NCBI RefSeq assembly: GCF_000006565.2
Contig: NC_031474.1
Location: forward strand, 558,001 to 622,000
DNA length: 64,000 nt
From: Toxoplasma gondii ME49
Taxonomy: Eukaryota > Apicomplexa > Conoidasida > Eucoccidiorida > Sarcocystidae
Direction of reading: 5' to 3'
The number at the start of each line of letters is the position of its first letter. Position 1 is the first letter of the stretch. The position numbers were made by a program, and so were the translations under genes. The notes beneath the pieces are model-generated. The model saw nothing but the letters and a program-made list of their open reading frames with translations, ran no database searches and had not been told where the DNA came from. Shown piece by piece: positions 1-15,000 of the stretch.

Positions 1-3000
1 GTGCTGTCCCTCAGGATCCGGGGACCTGAAGGCTTCTGCGGAAGCTCCAGTCCCGGAAGAAGACGGAGTCGCTGCACTAGAGCAGGACCGTCTAAACCAA
101 TCTGAGACGCTGTATGCAACAGATGTTCGCGACGGCGGACTGGACGGCTCAGAATTTCGTGACTGTATCGAAGACGACGGCACAGAACGAGAAAAGAAGG
201 CTCTGCACGGTCTCGGCTCCTCGAAACTCTGTTGCCCGGATGACAAAGACAAAGGCGAAGATGACAGACACAGAGACGCTTCACTCGCGCCCCTGAAACT
301 CCCAGATGGCACCTTGACATCGCCGTGTATGAGACGTGGAGAGAGGGGACCTAATCCACGACACAAGGAAGGAGAGAAAGAGGGAGACGAGGGAGGAGTT
401 CGACGTCTGTACACCTCAGACGGATCGGACGCCTGTACATTCTGTTTGGATGGAGAGGTGGATGCCGCGGTATGCACAGGGAAACTCGAGTGGGAAGATG
501 TAAGCGATGGCAGCGACAGCAGCCTGTTTGCCAGTGCTTTAGAAGCAGAGGACGGCGAGACAGAAGAAAAATCGTCCCTGGAGAGGCTGAGTTCAGCGAG
601 ACGGTTGCGTGCTCTGGAGGCAGAGAGAAGCACCGGGATAGATCCGGGAGGGAAACGAGATCCGCATTTTGACTTGGACGACGAAATAGACGAACCTGTT
701 TTCGACGTTGTTCTTCTCTTCTGCGCCGCGCCCGCCTTCCCCTCTCAGCCGCCAACGTCAGACACACCTGCTTCCTCGATTCCTGCCGCTGCGGCTGCTG
801 ACGGTGGCCTTCCTCTCTCGACCCATGGCATCTACCACGCGACGTCGTTCCCCTCCTCTTCGCTTCCATCATACGATTCTTGTTCCTCTCGTTCTCACGC
901 CGGCAGTCCTGGCCTCTGGGACTCGTCCAGCCCCAGCAGCTGGGCACCTGCACCCTTCCTGCCGCTCGCCGGCCGCAGGACGTTCGGTGCCGACATCGCG
1001 GGAGGATCCGAAGGAGGCGAGGAGAGGATGCAGCGCATGAAGACACACCGCGGTTGCTCAGGCCTGGGTGAGGCGACTGAAGCCTCGGATCTCCACTCCC
1101 TCTGGGACTGTCCCCGCCCCTGTTCCCTTCAAGAGCGAGAGAGGAGACGCCTCCAGTCTTCTCCTTTCGAGAATTCGAAAAGCTGGCAAACTCGCCCGCG
1201 ACCGCCGCTTCGCCAGGAACGCACCCACGCAGCTGGGATGCACCTGTCCTCCGACTTCTCGGGGGGGTCGGTGTCTCCTTTGTTCGCTGCTTCGGTGGCT
1301 CCAAACTCGCCTCCAGGTGCTTCATTCACTTCCGCCTCGACCGCTGCTTCGCGCGCCTCCTCGACCGTTGCCTCCTTACTCGCGTCCCTCTCGCCGACCC
1401 TCACGCTCTTGCCGCTGCCCATGCCGTCCTGGCAAGACAGCGCCTTCTGGGCCACTCAGGCGTTGCCGCCGTGTGACGGGGGCCCCTGTGGAGTGTGTTG
1501 CTACAGGGCGTCTTCCGCCTGGTCTCCCGGTTTCTCTGCCGGCTCGGCGGAGCGCGCGAAAGGCTCAAGAAAAGGCGAAGGAGCAGCAGGAGACCGTCCA
1601 ACAGCTCGCGGGGCTTCGCGTTGCCCTTCAGCATTTGCGCTTTCGCCGCCGTGCGGGGATCTCAGGCACCTGAGCGAGTCAACGAATGGCCTTCGGCGTT
1701 TCCCAAGTGAGAAGAAAGAGACGATTTCCAGCCAGGTTCCGAGACTGGAAGAGGCCCAGTGGGGGGTGGGGGTGGGGATTCTCTAGGAGACAGTTGAAAT
1801 GGAAAAGCTCTCCACCTGCAGAGATACCTTACTCTTGCGGGGACGCAACAGACAAATTTATCGCCTCTCCTCTGACTGACGTGAAACAACGATCGAACAG
1901 CCTCACTTCCCTCATATACATGCTTGAACAGGATGTCGTTTTGAATCTCTCTATCTACCTACGTATCTATACGCAGACGTGGATGCGTTCGTGTCTGTCT
2001 CCATACAAGAAGAGTAGTCACAGGTACCTTCGTTGTGCATGTCTCAGTTTCCTTTTCACACATTTGCAAGAATACTGAGTTGCCGTTTGTCTCTTTTGGT
2101 CCATGTAGGATTATTTGTGTCCTGCTCTGTGTTTCCTCTCTTCATTTGTCAGTAGGATATCACTATCTCCTCCAAGTGCACATCTGCCTCTCTTTACAGC
2201 TATTGGCTTCTGACCTCTTGAAGTTATGACTGTGTTTCTTCTGGGTGTCTGTGTTGATATGACGTCTGTTCATCAGTCTGTTCAGGGCGAGAGAGGCTCT
2301 GCGAGTACAGAGACTTGGAAGGAAGCCCCGAGGTCGTCATGGGTGGACCAAGTGGACTGTGTGAGAAAGACAGCCGACAGTTCAGGCCTTCCCTTCGTTC
2401 CGGTGCGAAGCGGCTCTCAGCTCGCGACTCTCCGATGGTATTTGTGGCTGTTTCCTACTTCTCCAGTCCGTCTCCACCTTCGGGCCGAGTGATCTCCGAT
2501 CGCAGGAAGCATTTTCAGTTCTCTTCCGACTCTTCCTCTTCTTCTCTTGGAAGCGCTGCGCGTCGTCCATCTGCCCAGCCAGCATCAGACGCTCCAGTGT
2601 CCTCATCCTCGTTCCAGACACTTCGCAGCGCGCCGTCTGCTTCTTCTTCATCGTCTTCTCCAGGTCTTCTTCGACCAGCGCAGACACCGAGAGACAAGGA
2701 AAGCGAAGGTCGTGGAGACGAGGGGGCTGAACGTAACGCGCCCGAGAAGCGCCTTTTGTCTCGAGAACAGAGACCGGTGGAGCGAGGGTGCAGAGAGGGA
2801 GGAGGAAACCAGGTGCTAGGGGAGGCTGACGGTTGCTGTGTGTCGCCTGCGGGACGAGGCAAGAGGCGCGGAAGAGGTGAAGATCTGCAGAGGGAGTTTC
2901 CCTTGCTTCGCACAGAGGAGCAGACTTTTCCGGTGCTATCGCGACCCCACACTGCCCCCGTCTTGCGTGTGAATGTGAAGCTCCAAGCCACAGTCGGGCA

Positions 3001-6000
3001 CCTGTCGGTTCCGGTCCTCACTGAACTGCTTGAGGCCTACGAAGCCTACGGAGGTGGGTGGGCCTCTTCTTCACTTCAGCCAAATGTTCGTGAGAGAAAA
3101 CTCGCTTCTTCGCTTCCTGTTTCACCTCACCCCATGCCAAGACAACCGTCCTCTCCTGCCGCCGCCGTATACTTCCAGACTCCTCATCCTTCTCCTCCCC
3201 TGCTCCCTCCAATCCGGCCTCTCTCTGCTGCGGCGTCTTCATGTGCACCATCTCCCTCATCGTTTTGTCGGCCTATTGCTTCAACGCGATGCTCTCCATC
3301 GCTTCGCGGGCCCTCTTGTTCGCCCTCTGAGATCCACATCTCCGCCGCTGCCCCCCCGCCTCTTCTACTCCATTTCCAGCTTTCGGCTCCGTGTCTTCGC
3401 ATTCAGTTCGACGTCGGCGCCGAGTCGCTGGGCCTCGAGTCTGCCCCATGTTCGCTACGCCCAGAAGCTCGAGAGGAAGACTTCTCTCGGTCTGTCGACA
3501 CTCGTTCGCCGTCTAACTCGGCTTCGGAGAAAGGAAAGGACCGACCTCACGTCGAGCTGCCATCGCCTGTTCTGCTGTGGGACATGGCGGCTCTGCAAGT
3601 TCAAGTCGGACCGGACTTCTTCACCTTCCTGCGGAGGCGCTCGCAGTCCCTCCCCTTCTTTTCCTCTTCTCATCTTTCGTGGTCACCTGATGAGGCTGCG
3701 GCAAGAAGAGAGGTTGAATTTTTCCATCGATGGCGGGAGAGAGAGCGAGTCGAAGAAGCAGCGTATCGGACGCAAACGGCTTCTGCACTCCATTCAGGTT
3801 CGCCGCAATGCGGTCGGGATCCTCCTCCGTGTCTGTCTGAGCCTCAAATGGCTTCGCTCTCGTCGGCGACCTCTCCAGAGGTGGCGCTCCTCGATATTCG
3901 CCAACTCACGAGACTTTATTTCGTTTTTCCTGAGAGGACAGCGGCCCCGGAGTCAACGGTGAGGCGTGGAGACGGAGGCCAAAACGCTTTCTATCGGCAT
4001 CGCATGCAGTCTGCTGCTGTGTCGCCGCTTTCGTTTTCGCCTCGCCAGCCGAAACGTGGATTTGAGTGGCGGACGCAGCTGCTCTTGTCGACGTGTGCCT
4101 CTGCACCTTCTTCCAACTCGCCATTTTCGCCTGTCACAACAGTTCCTTTTTTCTCGTCTTCCCCTCGTGTCTTTCCTCAAGGGAGGGGAACGAACGTATG
4201 TGCAGGATGGAGTGGCAGACGACAGAGGACCGGAGAGGGATCACATGCAGTCGAGGAAAGGACTGTCTCTCGCTCAGATCGAAGGAAGACACTCGGGCGT
4301 TTCTCCCCACCTCCCTCACGCGAAGCCCCACAGGCCTCCGCCTTGTCGGAGCGCTCTGGTCGGCTCCAGAGGGCAAGCCAGCGCAGGCGCGCCTCAGAAG
4401 CATCGCCAGAAAGGCCTCACGAAACTCGTCAGAGAGCAGACAGAGCCTCGACGTCAGGGGGAGACTTCGAGACACAACCGCAAGAGGACGAGAGAGAGCA
4501 AGACACACAGCCGGGTCTTTTCCTCGTGGACCGCCTGCTCTGGGGGCCGCCTTCGCGAGTCGTTGTGAGACTCGCGCGTCGCGTTGTGCTCAAGCGAGGA
4601 GACCGAGACGAATCCGAAGTTGAGGAAGGACAGGACCTCGCGGACAGACGTGATCTCGAAGAGCGAGAAAGGGGAGAAAGGACAGACGCAGCGAATTCGC
4701 GATCTGCACAGGCGTCCTCCGCGTGTGTCCTGAGAGGGGTGGAGTGTAAGCATGGAGAAGAAGAGAGCGGAGAGGAGAGCTTGAAAGAAGGAAGGGGAAA
4801 TGCGATGCGTTTTGAGCAAGAAACAGCCTTGTCAGACATCGCTACATCGTGGTCCCGATCACGCGTTCCCGGTTTCTGGCCAGAAACAGATGTCGGCTGT
4901 GGCTTTCTCTCTGAGCAAAACAGTGCGCCTGGATCTCGACATCTACCCCTGCCTCCTCTGCCTCCTCTGCCTCCGCTTCCTTCTTTACCTCGTCTTTCTC
5001 CTTCTCTTCATCTTCTCGCGAAGCGGCTGCCTCCCCCGCACACAGTGCGTCCTTCCTGCCACCCAGTGCGACTGGTTTCTCGAGACGAGAGAGTGCCGCA
5101 GTCGCGTTCAATCGAGGGCCAGGCGGACGAGCAGGCGCGCGTCGATCTGCCGCGTCCGTCTCCCGAGTCGAAGCGAGAGGAACGGGACCAGCCTCAGGTT
5201 GCTTCAACTCTGCTGCCAGCTCCCGGCGCCTTCTGTGCTTGTTCTGTTCAAGTATCGCCCGTTTGGGGTCCTGCTCCCGCGAAGGCGCTAGACTCGGCTA
5301 CGCCGGCGTTGCCGACCTGCAGGCCTCGGTCGATCCTGCCTCGAGAAGCCTTGCCTCCCTACGGAGACATCCGGGGCAGCGAGGACCTTGGCGGCGGCTG
5401 CTTCTCTCACGTTTCTGAGGAAGGCGGTGGCGACTCTGAAGACGAGTGGCGATCCATGCGCCCGCCCCCAGAGAGAAGGGTGACTCGTGAGTCAGCGGAC
5501 TGCTCTACGGGGAAGGCCTCTTTCGGACCGGACCTAGAGAGCTACCCCCACAGAACGAAGACGTGTCTCCGCAGAGACAAAACGAAGAGACAGTGCGTCT
5601 CCGGGGGGCGCCGCGCGGACGAATGGGCCGTACTTTCTTGCGATCGCCTGAGTTCTTGTTCCTTCTTTCGCCAGGTGCAGCCCAGGCGCGTGCTCGAGTC
5701 GCAGAGACAGGCCTCCTCTTTTATGCGGGCGCCGAGCCGCGGCGGAGACGCTCAGGGCGCGTCGACCGCGTCCCGAGAGGGGCGACGAGACCCCACACAC
5801 AGAGACGCTTGGCGAGAAGAAGAGACAATCGATGAGGGAAGCCAGATGCCTACAGAGGGCGACCGAGACAGTGCGACCGAGGACCGTCGCTGGTCGGGAG
5901 GAACGCCGATGCGTCCGGCCCGGCCGGCGCTCGACAGTTGTGCGCATTTGAGGGCCGCGAGGAGAGGAGAAGACTTGGAGGATGAGAAAGTCTCGGGGGA

Positions 6001-9000
6001 CGTCGACACAGGACGAGTGGTGGAGGACGCCGTGGAAGTCGGAGTGTCTCTTCCGCTTCTCCATGTCACCGTGGACGTTGCGAGCCTTCTTCTTCTTCAG
6101 CTTTCAGCAGGCCTCGAGCGCCAGCGCAAAGCCTGGCAATGCCGCAGGGGTCCCAGGGAGAAGTCTTCAGGTCCGAGAGTTGATGGAATCGGAGGAGAGA
6201 GAAGACGCGAAACAGAAGAAAGAAAGGAAGGGGGAACAGAGGAAGAAGCACTTGGAAAGACCCGTGACAGCTCAGAGAAGCAAGAAGAAGGCGCGGGGGA
6301 AGAGACGCGGTCGAGAGGCAGAACCCTTTCGAGCGATGGAGGCCTTGGAGGCACTGGCGTCTGCGGGAAGTCAAAGTGCGACAGAGATGAATCAGAAGAG
6401 AAACTGAAGAGACGCCAAGAAACTCGAGAACAGGCGAGGGCGTCCATGTCAGCTGAAGCACCTGAAGAACGCAGTGCTGCAGGTGGACTTCGGCCTTACA
6501 CACTCGAAACGGAGAGCGAATCTGTCCTGTGGAAGAGCAGCCCTCAAGAGATGTCAACCGCTTCACCGTCCTCTCTCTTGGCTCTTTCACGTCCTCGAGG
6601 GCAAACGCGAAGGGTGTTGATGATTCGTTTTCATTGCTTTGTCGACGCGGCTGCCATCGAGTGTGGAATGAACAGTTCCTCAGCTCGTGTGCTTCTTCAA
6701 AGTCCTCTGGTGCCCGCTCGAGTTGCGCCTGGCCCCGCCCCCGCAGCTGCTTGCTCGTCTCCAGCTTCTTCTCGCCGCTTCAGACGGGCAAGTTCGTTGG
6801 ACCGTACGCACGACAGGCGCCGAGCGGCAAGAGGAGAGCAGACCAAGGAGGCGGAAACAGAGAGCGTGGAGACAGGGGAGAAGCCCACGGCCAAGGAGGA
6901 GAAGCACACAAAAAGGGAAGAGGATAAAGAGTTTGACAGCACGAAGCGGTTGCTAGAGGGCCTCTCGTCGGGAGTCTTTCGGGAAGCGACGGTTTTACAA
7001 GGACGGATGGCATGCTTCGTTCCTTTCTTCCGTTTGGAGCTTGGGCGGCTGCAGGTGAATCTGGGACTTGGCAAGACTGCGGCGCGAGCGGACTCGAAAA
7101 CACCAGCGGGGCTCCTCGAATTGGAGACAGGCGACAGAGTCGCGGACTCGAAATGCAGAGCTAAGACTCACGCCTTGAAGGAAACTGCTCAGAGGTTCCT
7201 TTTCGTTCTTCCCTCACCAAGTGATCCTCTCGTTCACAACCAGGCAGGCTCTTGTCTTCAGCATCAAACGCTTCCAACGTTGATGCTTGTCGATGCGGCC
7301 GTAGGAAGCGTCGCGCTCTTCGGGAAGGGTGGAGTGCCGTTCATCTACACGTGGAGAGCTGCCATCTACCGCGCAGCGGGAGGCTCGTCCGCCTCCTCTT
7401 CCTTCCCTACCAGTACTTCTTCGTCGTCGTCTTCGTCGTCTTCCTCTTCGTTCTCTTCTTCTTCTCTTCTGTCCATGGCGACTCCCGCTGGGCCGTGGAG
7501 CGGCGCGTGGTGTAAGCCGAGGGGGTCGAGCTGCGGAAGGGAGGGAGAGCTGAAGAGAGAGCAAGGAGAAGAGAGGCCTGAGGAGCGAGACGAAGCGACG
7601 AGAGAGAAGCCTGTGGCGGCAGAGGAGACAAACAAAGCCGAGAGTGTGGAGGACTATTTCGTGGTGTACAATCGAACCGACCCGCGGGCGTTGACCCCAG
7701 AGAAAGCCAGTTTTCTGACGCCATTCCAGAGGTCGTTTGCCTCTCTGGCAGCAGCGACTCGACAGAGTGTTCTTCCTCCGAAGCGGCCAGAGGCCCTGCG
7801 AGCGTCGCGCAGCTTCCCTTCTTCGGTGTCTCCGTTTGTCGCCACGGAGGAGGCGGGTGGCGGAGGCGAAGCAAAGAATATCGCCAAGGCGATGTGCGAT
7901 AACGACAGGAGAGAGGCTGGCGACAGAGAGGAAGAGGTGGAGACAGAACGCGAAGTTGGTCTCGCGAGACAGGCGCCTTTCGTGGAGCAGATGGCGCCAT
8001 GCTGTTCCATTGCCTTCTCGGTTCAAGCGGAGATCTGTCGCAAAAGCTACACGTTGCTTTCTCGAGTTTCCCCTCCCGTCGAGGACGACGTTCGCAGGCT
8101 GGACGCGAACGACGGAAGGGCGGAGGAGGAACAGGGAGGTGATCAGGGAGAGGCAGAAAGAAAACGAAGGGATCGGGGAAGCGCAGGCGGTCGGGGAGAT
8201 CAGTCGACGACGCGTCTGTTCGAGAGCGGGGCTCAGAGGAAACGAATCAGCTGTTCTTCCTCTCTTATTGTGGAAGATTTCCACCGCTCGGGACTGCATG
8301 CGATATCCGGAAAAGCCGCCGAAACAATAGCGACACTACGCTCGACAGATCTTGCACTCGGGTGGCTTGTCGCTGTGGTCGATGTCCGTACGCTGGAAAC
8401 TGTCAATTTTCTTCTTGCAGCGGCGCTTCTGCTTTCCAGGGTGCGCAACCGGCAACGCCTTGCCTTGGCTTCTTTCTCGGGGGTCTCCAAACCAAGTCTC
8501 GCCTCTTCCTCCTCTCCAGCTGCGTCTCCTTTGTCGCCCTTTGGAAATTCACCGGGGAGTGACAAGCGTCTGACCCCCGCAGAGAAAACACGGTGGGCAT
8601 CTCCCGTCGACAGAGAGGAAAAGAGCTCAGAAACTGTTCCCGCCTTCCTTGGAGAAAAGTTGAAAGAAGAACGACTTTCAGCCGCGGAACTCGAGCCTCC
8701 TCCACTTTCTGCCTCTTCAACATCTTCCCGTTTTGTCTTTCGGTGGACAGTGCCGCACCAGCCGCGAGCGACTCAGCTGTCTCTGCAGCTGACGCGGTCG
8801 CTTCTCGTTCTCCCGCGCCCGCTCGGGTGGTCGGCGTTCTGGCGCGCTCAACAGGGCGCCGGCTCGTTTCTCTCTGCATTTCTGCCCTGCGAGGAGGCCT
8901 CCGGAGCGGCGCGATATTCCCAACAGAAGGCGAACGACTGCAGGCCGCGTTCGGCGCTACAGTCGCCGTCCAGAAAGCGGGAAGCGACGTCAGACGAACG

Positions 9001-12000
9001 CGAAGACCCCGACGAGGAGGACCTGCCTGAGAGCGTCGCCTGGTTTGCTGTGCTTGAACTCAACAGCCTTTCGGCGACGCTTCTCAGCACGCATGCGCCA
9101 ACCTCAGAAATAGACGAAGAAGGGAACGACGAAGAAGAGAAGGAAGAAGAAAGAAGAGGAACCGGAAGACAGGAGGCATCTGGAGGCTCCCAGCGTGAAG
9201 AGGAAACCGAGGGTTCTGAGGTCGGCTGGACGGTCCCGAGGATACCTTTGATTGTCGATATCCATAGGAAACAGAAGGCCTTCGTTTCGAGTGCGGAGAC
9301 AGCTTCTACGTCGCGTACGTCTCCGGGATTCGCCTCGTCTCCGTCGGCCTCGCCGTTCTCACTGCATTCGTTGTCGTTGCTCGCCTGGCGCGTCCAGGAG
9401 GTCAATCTGCACATCATCAACGACTCTAACCAAGCGGCGATCGGGTGTGCTGGCGCCTCGCCTTTTTCTTCGTGTCAAAGCCGCCAGAGGCAGAACGAAG
9501 TGATATCTAAACTTCTCAGTTCCATTCCTTCGCCTTCTTCCCTCCTTCCCCCGCGTGTATTTCTTCCCCAGATCCACCTGGAGACTCGGGAGCCCGTTTC
9601 TGTGTGTGCAAGAGAAACCGAAGAGAGTTCAAAACGACACCAAGGACCACAACATCGCCGCGTGTCGTCTGACGCGTCCTCTTCCTCTTGTTTCTCCTCC
9701 AGTTCTTCCTGTTGTTCTTCGTCTTGTTCTGCCTCGCGATCTCCTTACTTCTCTTCTCGTTTTGCGCCCGCGCCCCCGTCCCCGCGTGACTCACGAGGGG
9801 AAGGCGAAAGCCAGGGGTTTCCGTCCCTGGAGACCGAGGCTGCATGCGTGTTCCAGACTCGGTCACCTCTCGTCGTTCGATCCTCAGAAATCTCATCGAT
9901 TTTTCAAGCCTGCGGGCTTGTCTGTGTCGCGCGCTTGAGCGACGTCGAAGGCAGCTGCACCTCTTCGCCGTTGCTCGAAGCGAGGTCGACGAAGGAGGGC
10001 GTACAGGTGTGTCAACTGTCGAGAGAAGACCCGGAAGACCAAGCCGCACATGGTTTCTCGACGAGCAGGGACATTCGAGAAGCCGAGCGAGTCCGGATGC
10101 TCGGCATCTTCACAAAAATCGGGTCTTGCCGTCTCACCTTCGCTCCCGATAGTCTTCGATGCATGCTTCTTATCCCCGTGGACCTCCTGCTGCTTCACAG
10201 CGCTGTCAAACGGATAAAGGGAGAAATCCGCGCTCTCCTAGGCCGACGGCACTTGAGTCCACCCTCTTTGGAGTCCTCCTGCTTATGGACAACGGCAGCG
10301 AAGCGATGCTGTTGCTCGTCTTCTCCCTCGTTGGCTTCGGAGACTTCGCAGTTCGTGGCTGAACGGGAGGTGGCGGCGTTGCTTTCGAAAGGGGCGAAGG
10401 AGTCGCGGTCTGCATTTGACCTCGCAGCGGTGCTCTACACCTTCCCTCTCCTTCTTCATTTGCTTTGTTCAGAGACGACGGAGACGCGTGAAACGCTGAG
10501 AGAAACCTTCCAGTCTTCGACAGGAGCGCCGAGGGAAGACACTCAAGAGGAGGGCCAGGAGACCGACGCAGTCGCGGCTCGCGGGCGAGACGGAGAACGT
10601 TCCGTTCCGTTGAAAGGCCAAGGCGAACCAGAGAGGGAAGGCGCGTCATTTGCAGGGTCTCGGAACATGTTCCATGTTCTAGAACACGGCGAAGATGACG
10701 GAAAAGTCAGTCCCATAACTCTCTCTGCAGGTGCTCTGGTGGAACCGAGTTCCGCTTTCTTGTCGTTTGCCGGTCCACGGCTCGAGAGGAGAGAAAGACT
10801 GGGCACACGAGAGACAGGCTCGCTTTGGATGACCCGCGACGAAGAACAGTTCCGGGAGAGAAACTCAAGAGCGATTTCGAAAGAAACGGAGACGCGCCGC
10901 CTGCCCGAGACAGGCAGCCTCTTGACAGACGTTCAGATGGACGCCTTTTCAGCAACCCCTCTTTCCCCGCTTCCACGTTCTTCGCCTTTCGTCGTTCCTT
11001 CGTCTTCACGCAATGTGATACTTTCGGACGCCTCGCCAGTTTTCAGCTTTCAACAACACGGTGCAGATTCGATATCATCTCGACCCTCTTGGTCGCATCC
11101 TGAGTCTTCCCTCTTAGAACAGCCTTGGGAGGAGAGCAGACCTCTACAACGTGAGGACGGCTTCCACTTCGTCGATGCGTCTTCGTCTTCGTCGTCGTTC
11201 GCTGCTTCTCCATCGCTGCGTTTCTCACCTTATCCAGAGGCAGCGCTTCCCGCATTTCAAGAACTCAGTGAAGAGAAGTGGAGAGAAGCGCGAAGATGCG
11301 AGGCAGTCGGCACTGGCCAGCAGGCGATGAAAGTCCGAGACAAAGGGCAAGGAGAAATCGTAGAAGATTACATTGCATGCCCTGCGGCGCCTCGAGAGGA
11401 AGGCGAGAAGCGGGCAGCCGAGCCAGCATCTGGAGAGAGGCAAGAGCGTCGCGAAGAGGAAGGAGAGAAGAAATGTGAGAGCGCGAATCCAACATTGACA
11501 GGAGTGGACGAGCCGGGGCCGCACTCGAGGATAGAAATCGAACGAATAAGGAGTGGCGGCGAGCGTCTGACAGCGGCCAACGAACGTTCGAAAGAGGGAG
11601 AGGAGAGAGATGTCCACGGTGAATCTTCGCAAGACGACAAAGGCGAGAGAGCGAGGCTCTCGTTCTTCGCCTCGGTAGGTCGGACGGCAGCAGGGGAGTG
11701 CCTCGACGACCAGCTGTCGTTCCCGGGGACTGCAGAAATTCGTGACTCTGAGGAGAAAGAAGAAGCTGCTCGCGATGAGATGCTTGCTACATTTTTCAGA
11801 CCGTCTCCTTCCGAGAAGCATGGCTCCGACTCGTCTCAACAGATCGCGTTTCCTTCTCACTATAACGCACCCGCTGTGTCTCTTCCACAAACACCAGAGC
11901 CTCGCGCCAGCGAAGGAACGGCCCTCTGGGCACCCGGCCAACGTGAAAGCGTCACCTTCGCTCCCCATTTTTCTCTCCATCCTTCTCCCTCTTCGTCTCT

Positions 12001-15000
12001 TCCGTTTCAGTCGGACCCCTCACAAAGAGTCACCGAAACCATCTGCGCTCGCGTGAGAGGCCTTGCTGTCTCCGCCGGGCCGCCCGCAGGCGCTACGGTG
12101 ATCGAATCCACAGGTCGCATGCGCCCAGCAGAACTGGAAAGCGAACCTCGGACCAGACAGATCTCGCTTCCGCGCTCCAAGGAGCCTCGGCCTCGTCTCT
12201 CTTCTGTGGACGCGGCCTTCGCCTCCTCCCTCTTTTTCTCCATCCCCGGGGGCTTCGCCTCTCAGGCCTCTGGACGGCCGTGGGCCGCACTGCTGGACCG
12301 ACAGGGAGACAGACGGAATGGACTTCTCGAACGAAAAGAAGAGACAGTCTCTGAGTGGAGCACGAGGCCCTCGAGAGGAGGAGACTGGCGAAGCGAGCGC
12401 GAGGCAGCAGAGGAAGGCTGGAGACGCGCATGCGAAGTTTACATCGGGCGAATGGAAATCAACGTATCTCGCGGGGCGGATTTCGTCCTTGCTCCAGCTT
12501 CCGGGAAGAGAGACGTCTGTCAAAACTCGCCTTCGGCCGCTCGCCTTCGGAGGCGCCGTGAGACAGCGAGAGCCGCAAGGCGTGGAGACGGCGAGAGCGA
12601 AGGAGAAAGACGAGCTCGAGAGAGGCAAAGGCCGGAAACGAGAAGACATGCTCAAGTTGAGGACAGGAGCAGGCCGAGGCGCGGACGGAGTGGTTTGAAA
12701 AGTTTCGTCTGCGAGTCTCGTGAAGGCAGAGTGGAGAGAGAGGACCTCGAAGACTGCAACCGAGCAGAACACGCACAGCTGAACACACCGGGAAAGTGGA
12801 AAGAAGAAGTTGCAGAAATCGTCCTCGAGGCTACAAACGTTGTGTACGGGCAGCGAGCCGACAAACGCGAGAGCGCGAAGCAGAGACAACAGGCCTCAGG
12901 GAGAGCCTCTCACAGAGGCCGGGGCATCCGGCAAGAGCAGAGACGGGTGACGGAAGGGCCGTGCGACAGAGCGAGCGACGAACAAAGCGCGGACAAAGGA
13001 TACACACCTCCGAAGAATCTAAAGGTTTTCTCGAATTCAGACTCCTCGTCCACTACAGCATTGGCCTCCTCTTCACCGTCCTCTTGTTCCGTTCCGTCTT
13101 CCAGGCGCGCTGGGCCTTTTCCTCGGTTCGACACAGCTGCGGGCGTTGAAAGCGAGACTTCTCATCGCATGCGCTTGGCATCTGTGGAGACCGGCGTGTG
13201 TCGGCGGCGACTCGAGGTCCGCGTCCACAACTTCGCGGTGAAAGATTTGGTCGCGTCTTCTCTCTTTTCGTTCTTTGTTCGCTACTTCGATGACGAGAAG
13301 AACCGGCCTCGTCTACAGTCTGTTCCCATGCTCGCGCTGTCCATTCAGGAACACTGTCTGCTCGCCGAGACACTCCAGGCAACCGACTGCGGCCGTCTGG
13401 ACCAAGCCCCGCGAGAGACGCAGGCGAAGGCGGCGAGAAAACGACTTCACATGAAGGAAGGTAGGGGAGAGCGAGAGAAGTCAGGAGTCAGGGCGCATTC
13501 AGTAGAACGGAAGGAAAGAGTAGAGGCGAGAGAGCGAGAGGAGATACGAGACAGGGAAGAGAGAGAAAAGGCAAGAAACCAAGAAGAGAGGGAAGGAAGA
13601 AATGCAGAGGAGGAACCGGGACTTGAAGGGAGAACTGATCGACTCGTGTGTCGCTCAGTGCGCCCTTTGACAGTGGAGACTGCCGCGCAGAGCGAAACGG
13701 GAAGACTGCAAAACTTCACAGTAGAAGAGATGTATGGCTACGAGAGTGGAGCCTCCGACAAAGGCGAGACAGCGGATGCAAGGCGATCTCATGTGGCGTC
13801 GAACAGCCGACATGGCGAGCGGCAACAGATCCAATTCGAGCGTGGAGAGGCAAACCAAGGTGAGGGTAAAAGAGCCTGTTTCGACGAGAAAGGAAATGGC
13901 GAACCAGGTCCGAGGGCTGTCTTCTCGGCGGAACCGACGGGGACGCGCGCGTGCTCGCCGCTTGAGTACACCGTCGAGATTCGCCTGCTGCCTCTTTCGC
14001 TGACTCTCCAGCAGGAGTCCTTGGATGCATTTGAGGAAGTGAATCGCCAGCTGCGAATGGCGGGAGTTGTGGAGTGTTCTCATGCTCTGCTCGTCGACAG
14101 CGAGGAGGCGGAAGAAGGGGAAAGTCTGTCAGACTCAGATTCAAGCGACTCGGAGGAAGACGCGAGCGGCCCTTTTGCCGACAGACGTTTCTTCCGGGAA
14201 CGAGGCGATCTCTGCAGGCTTGGAAAAACACAGAGAGACGCGCGACACTCCCATCGAAGCACTGAGGAAGGCACCTCGAGCGCGTGGCTAGCCTTCTCCT
14301 CTCCTGAGGGGGAGTCTCCCAGGCCGAGGAGAAGAAGAGAACGGGGGAACGAGGCTCCTCAAAGAGGAAGCGCGCGTCGGTTTGGGAAGTCGACAGATCG
14401 GGACGTCGGGCGCGAGGCAAGAGAAGAGTGGAACGGAAAAGACAACACACTCAACGCGTCTTCAGGTGCTAGGAGGAGAGAAGGGCAGGAGATCCGGAGA
14501 CACAATCGATTTGCAGAGACGGACTCTGAGGCGTTCCCTTTCTCGACGCGGGATAATGACTGGGTGTCTTCGACCGCCCGTGTCATGGGGTGTACGTACA
14601 CCGAGAGCGGGAGCCACCGGAGTATCAGCAGAAACCGTCTGAGTGAGATCGCGAGTGAATGGCGGGTGCCGGCAGTTCCCGCGTTTCCTTCGTCGCCTCC
14701 TGGAGCTTTTTTCCACGAGGCATTCGACAGGCCGTTCTCTCGCGCGTCTTCCTCGCCTTTCCTGTGCTCTCGGGATGAGCTTCACCCGTCGGCTGTGTCG
14801 CCCGTCTACTCCGCGTCGCCTGCGGTCCGCGCACCCGCTTTCCAGGCTGTTTCACCCTCTTTCGACTCGGCCGGCCTGCACCCCGCCTTCGTTGGCTCTG
14901 TTGAGGAAGAGAACTTCACCTCTCAGAGCCAAGGAAGCAGAAGGAGTGAGCGTGAGCCTCGCTTCGCCTCTTCCTCTTCGGCGTCGGCGTCTGCTTTCAC

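Noticed and set aside
351..1325. 324-codon minus-strand open frame opposite the first ATG2-like exon
   Set aside because: It mirrors the codon bias of the plus-strand coding frame and shows no motif; many such shadows occur opposite the 13-kb exon.
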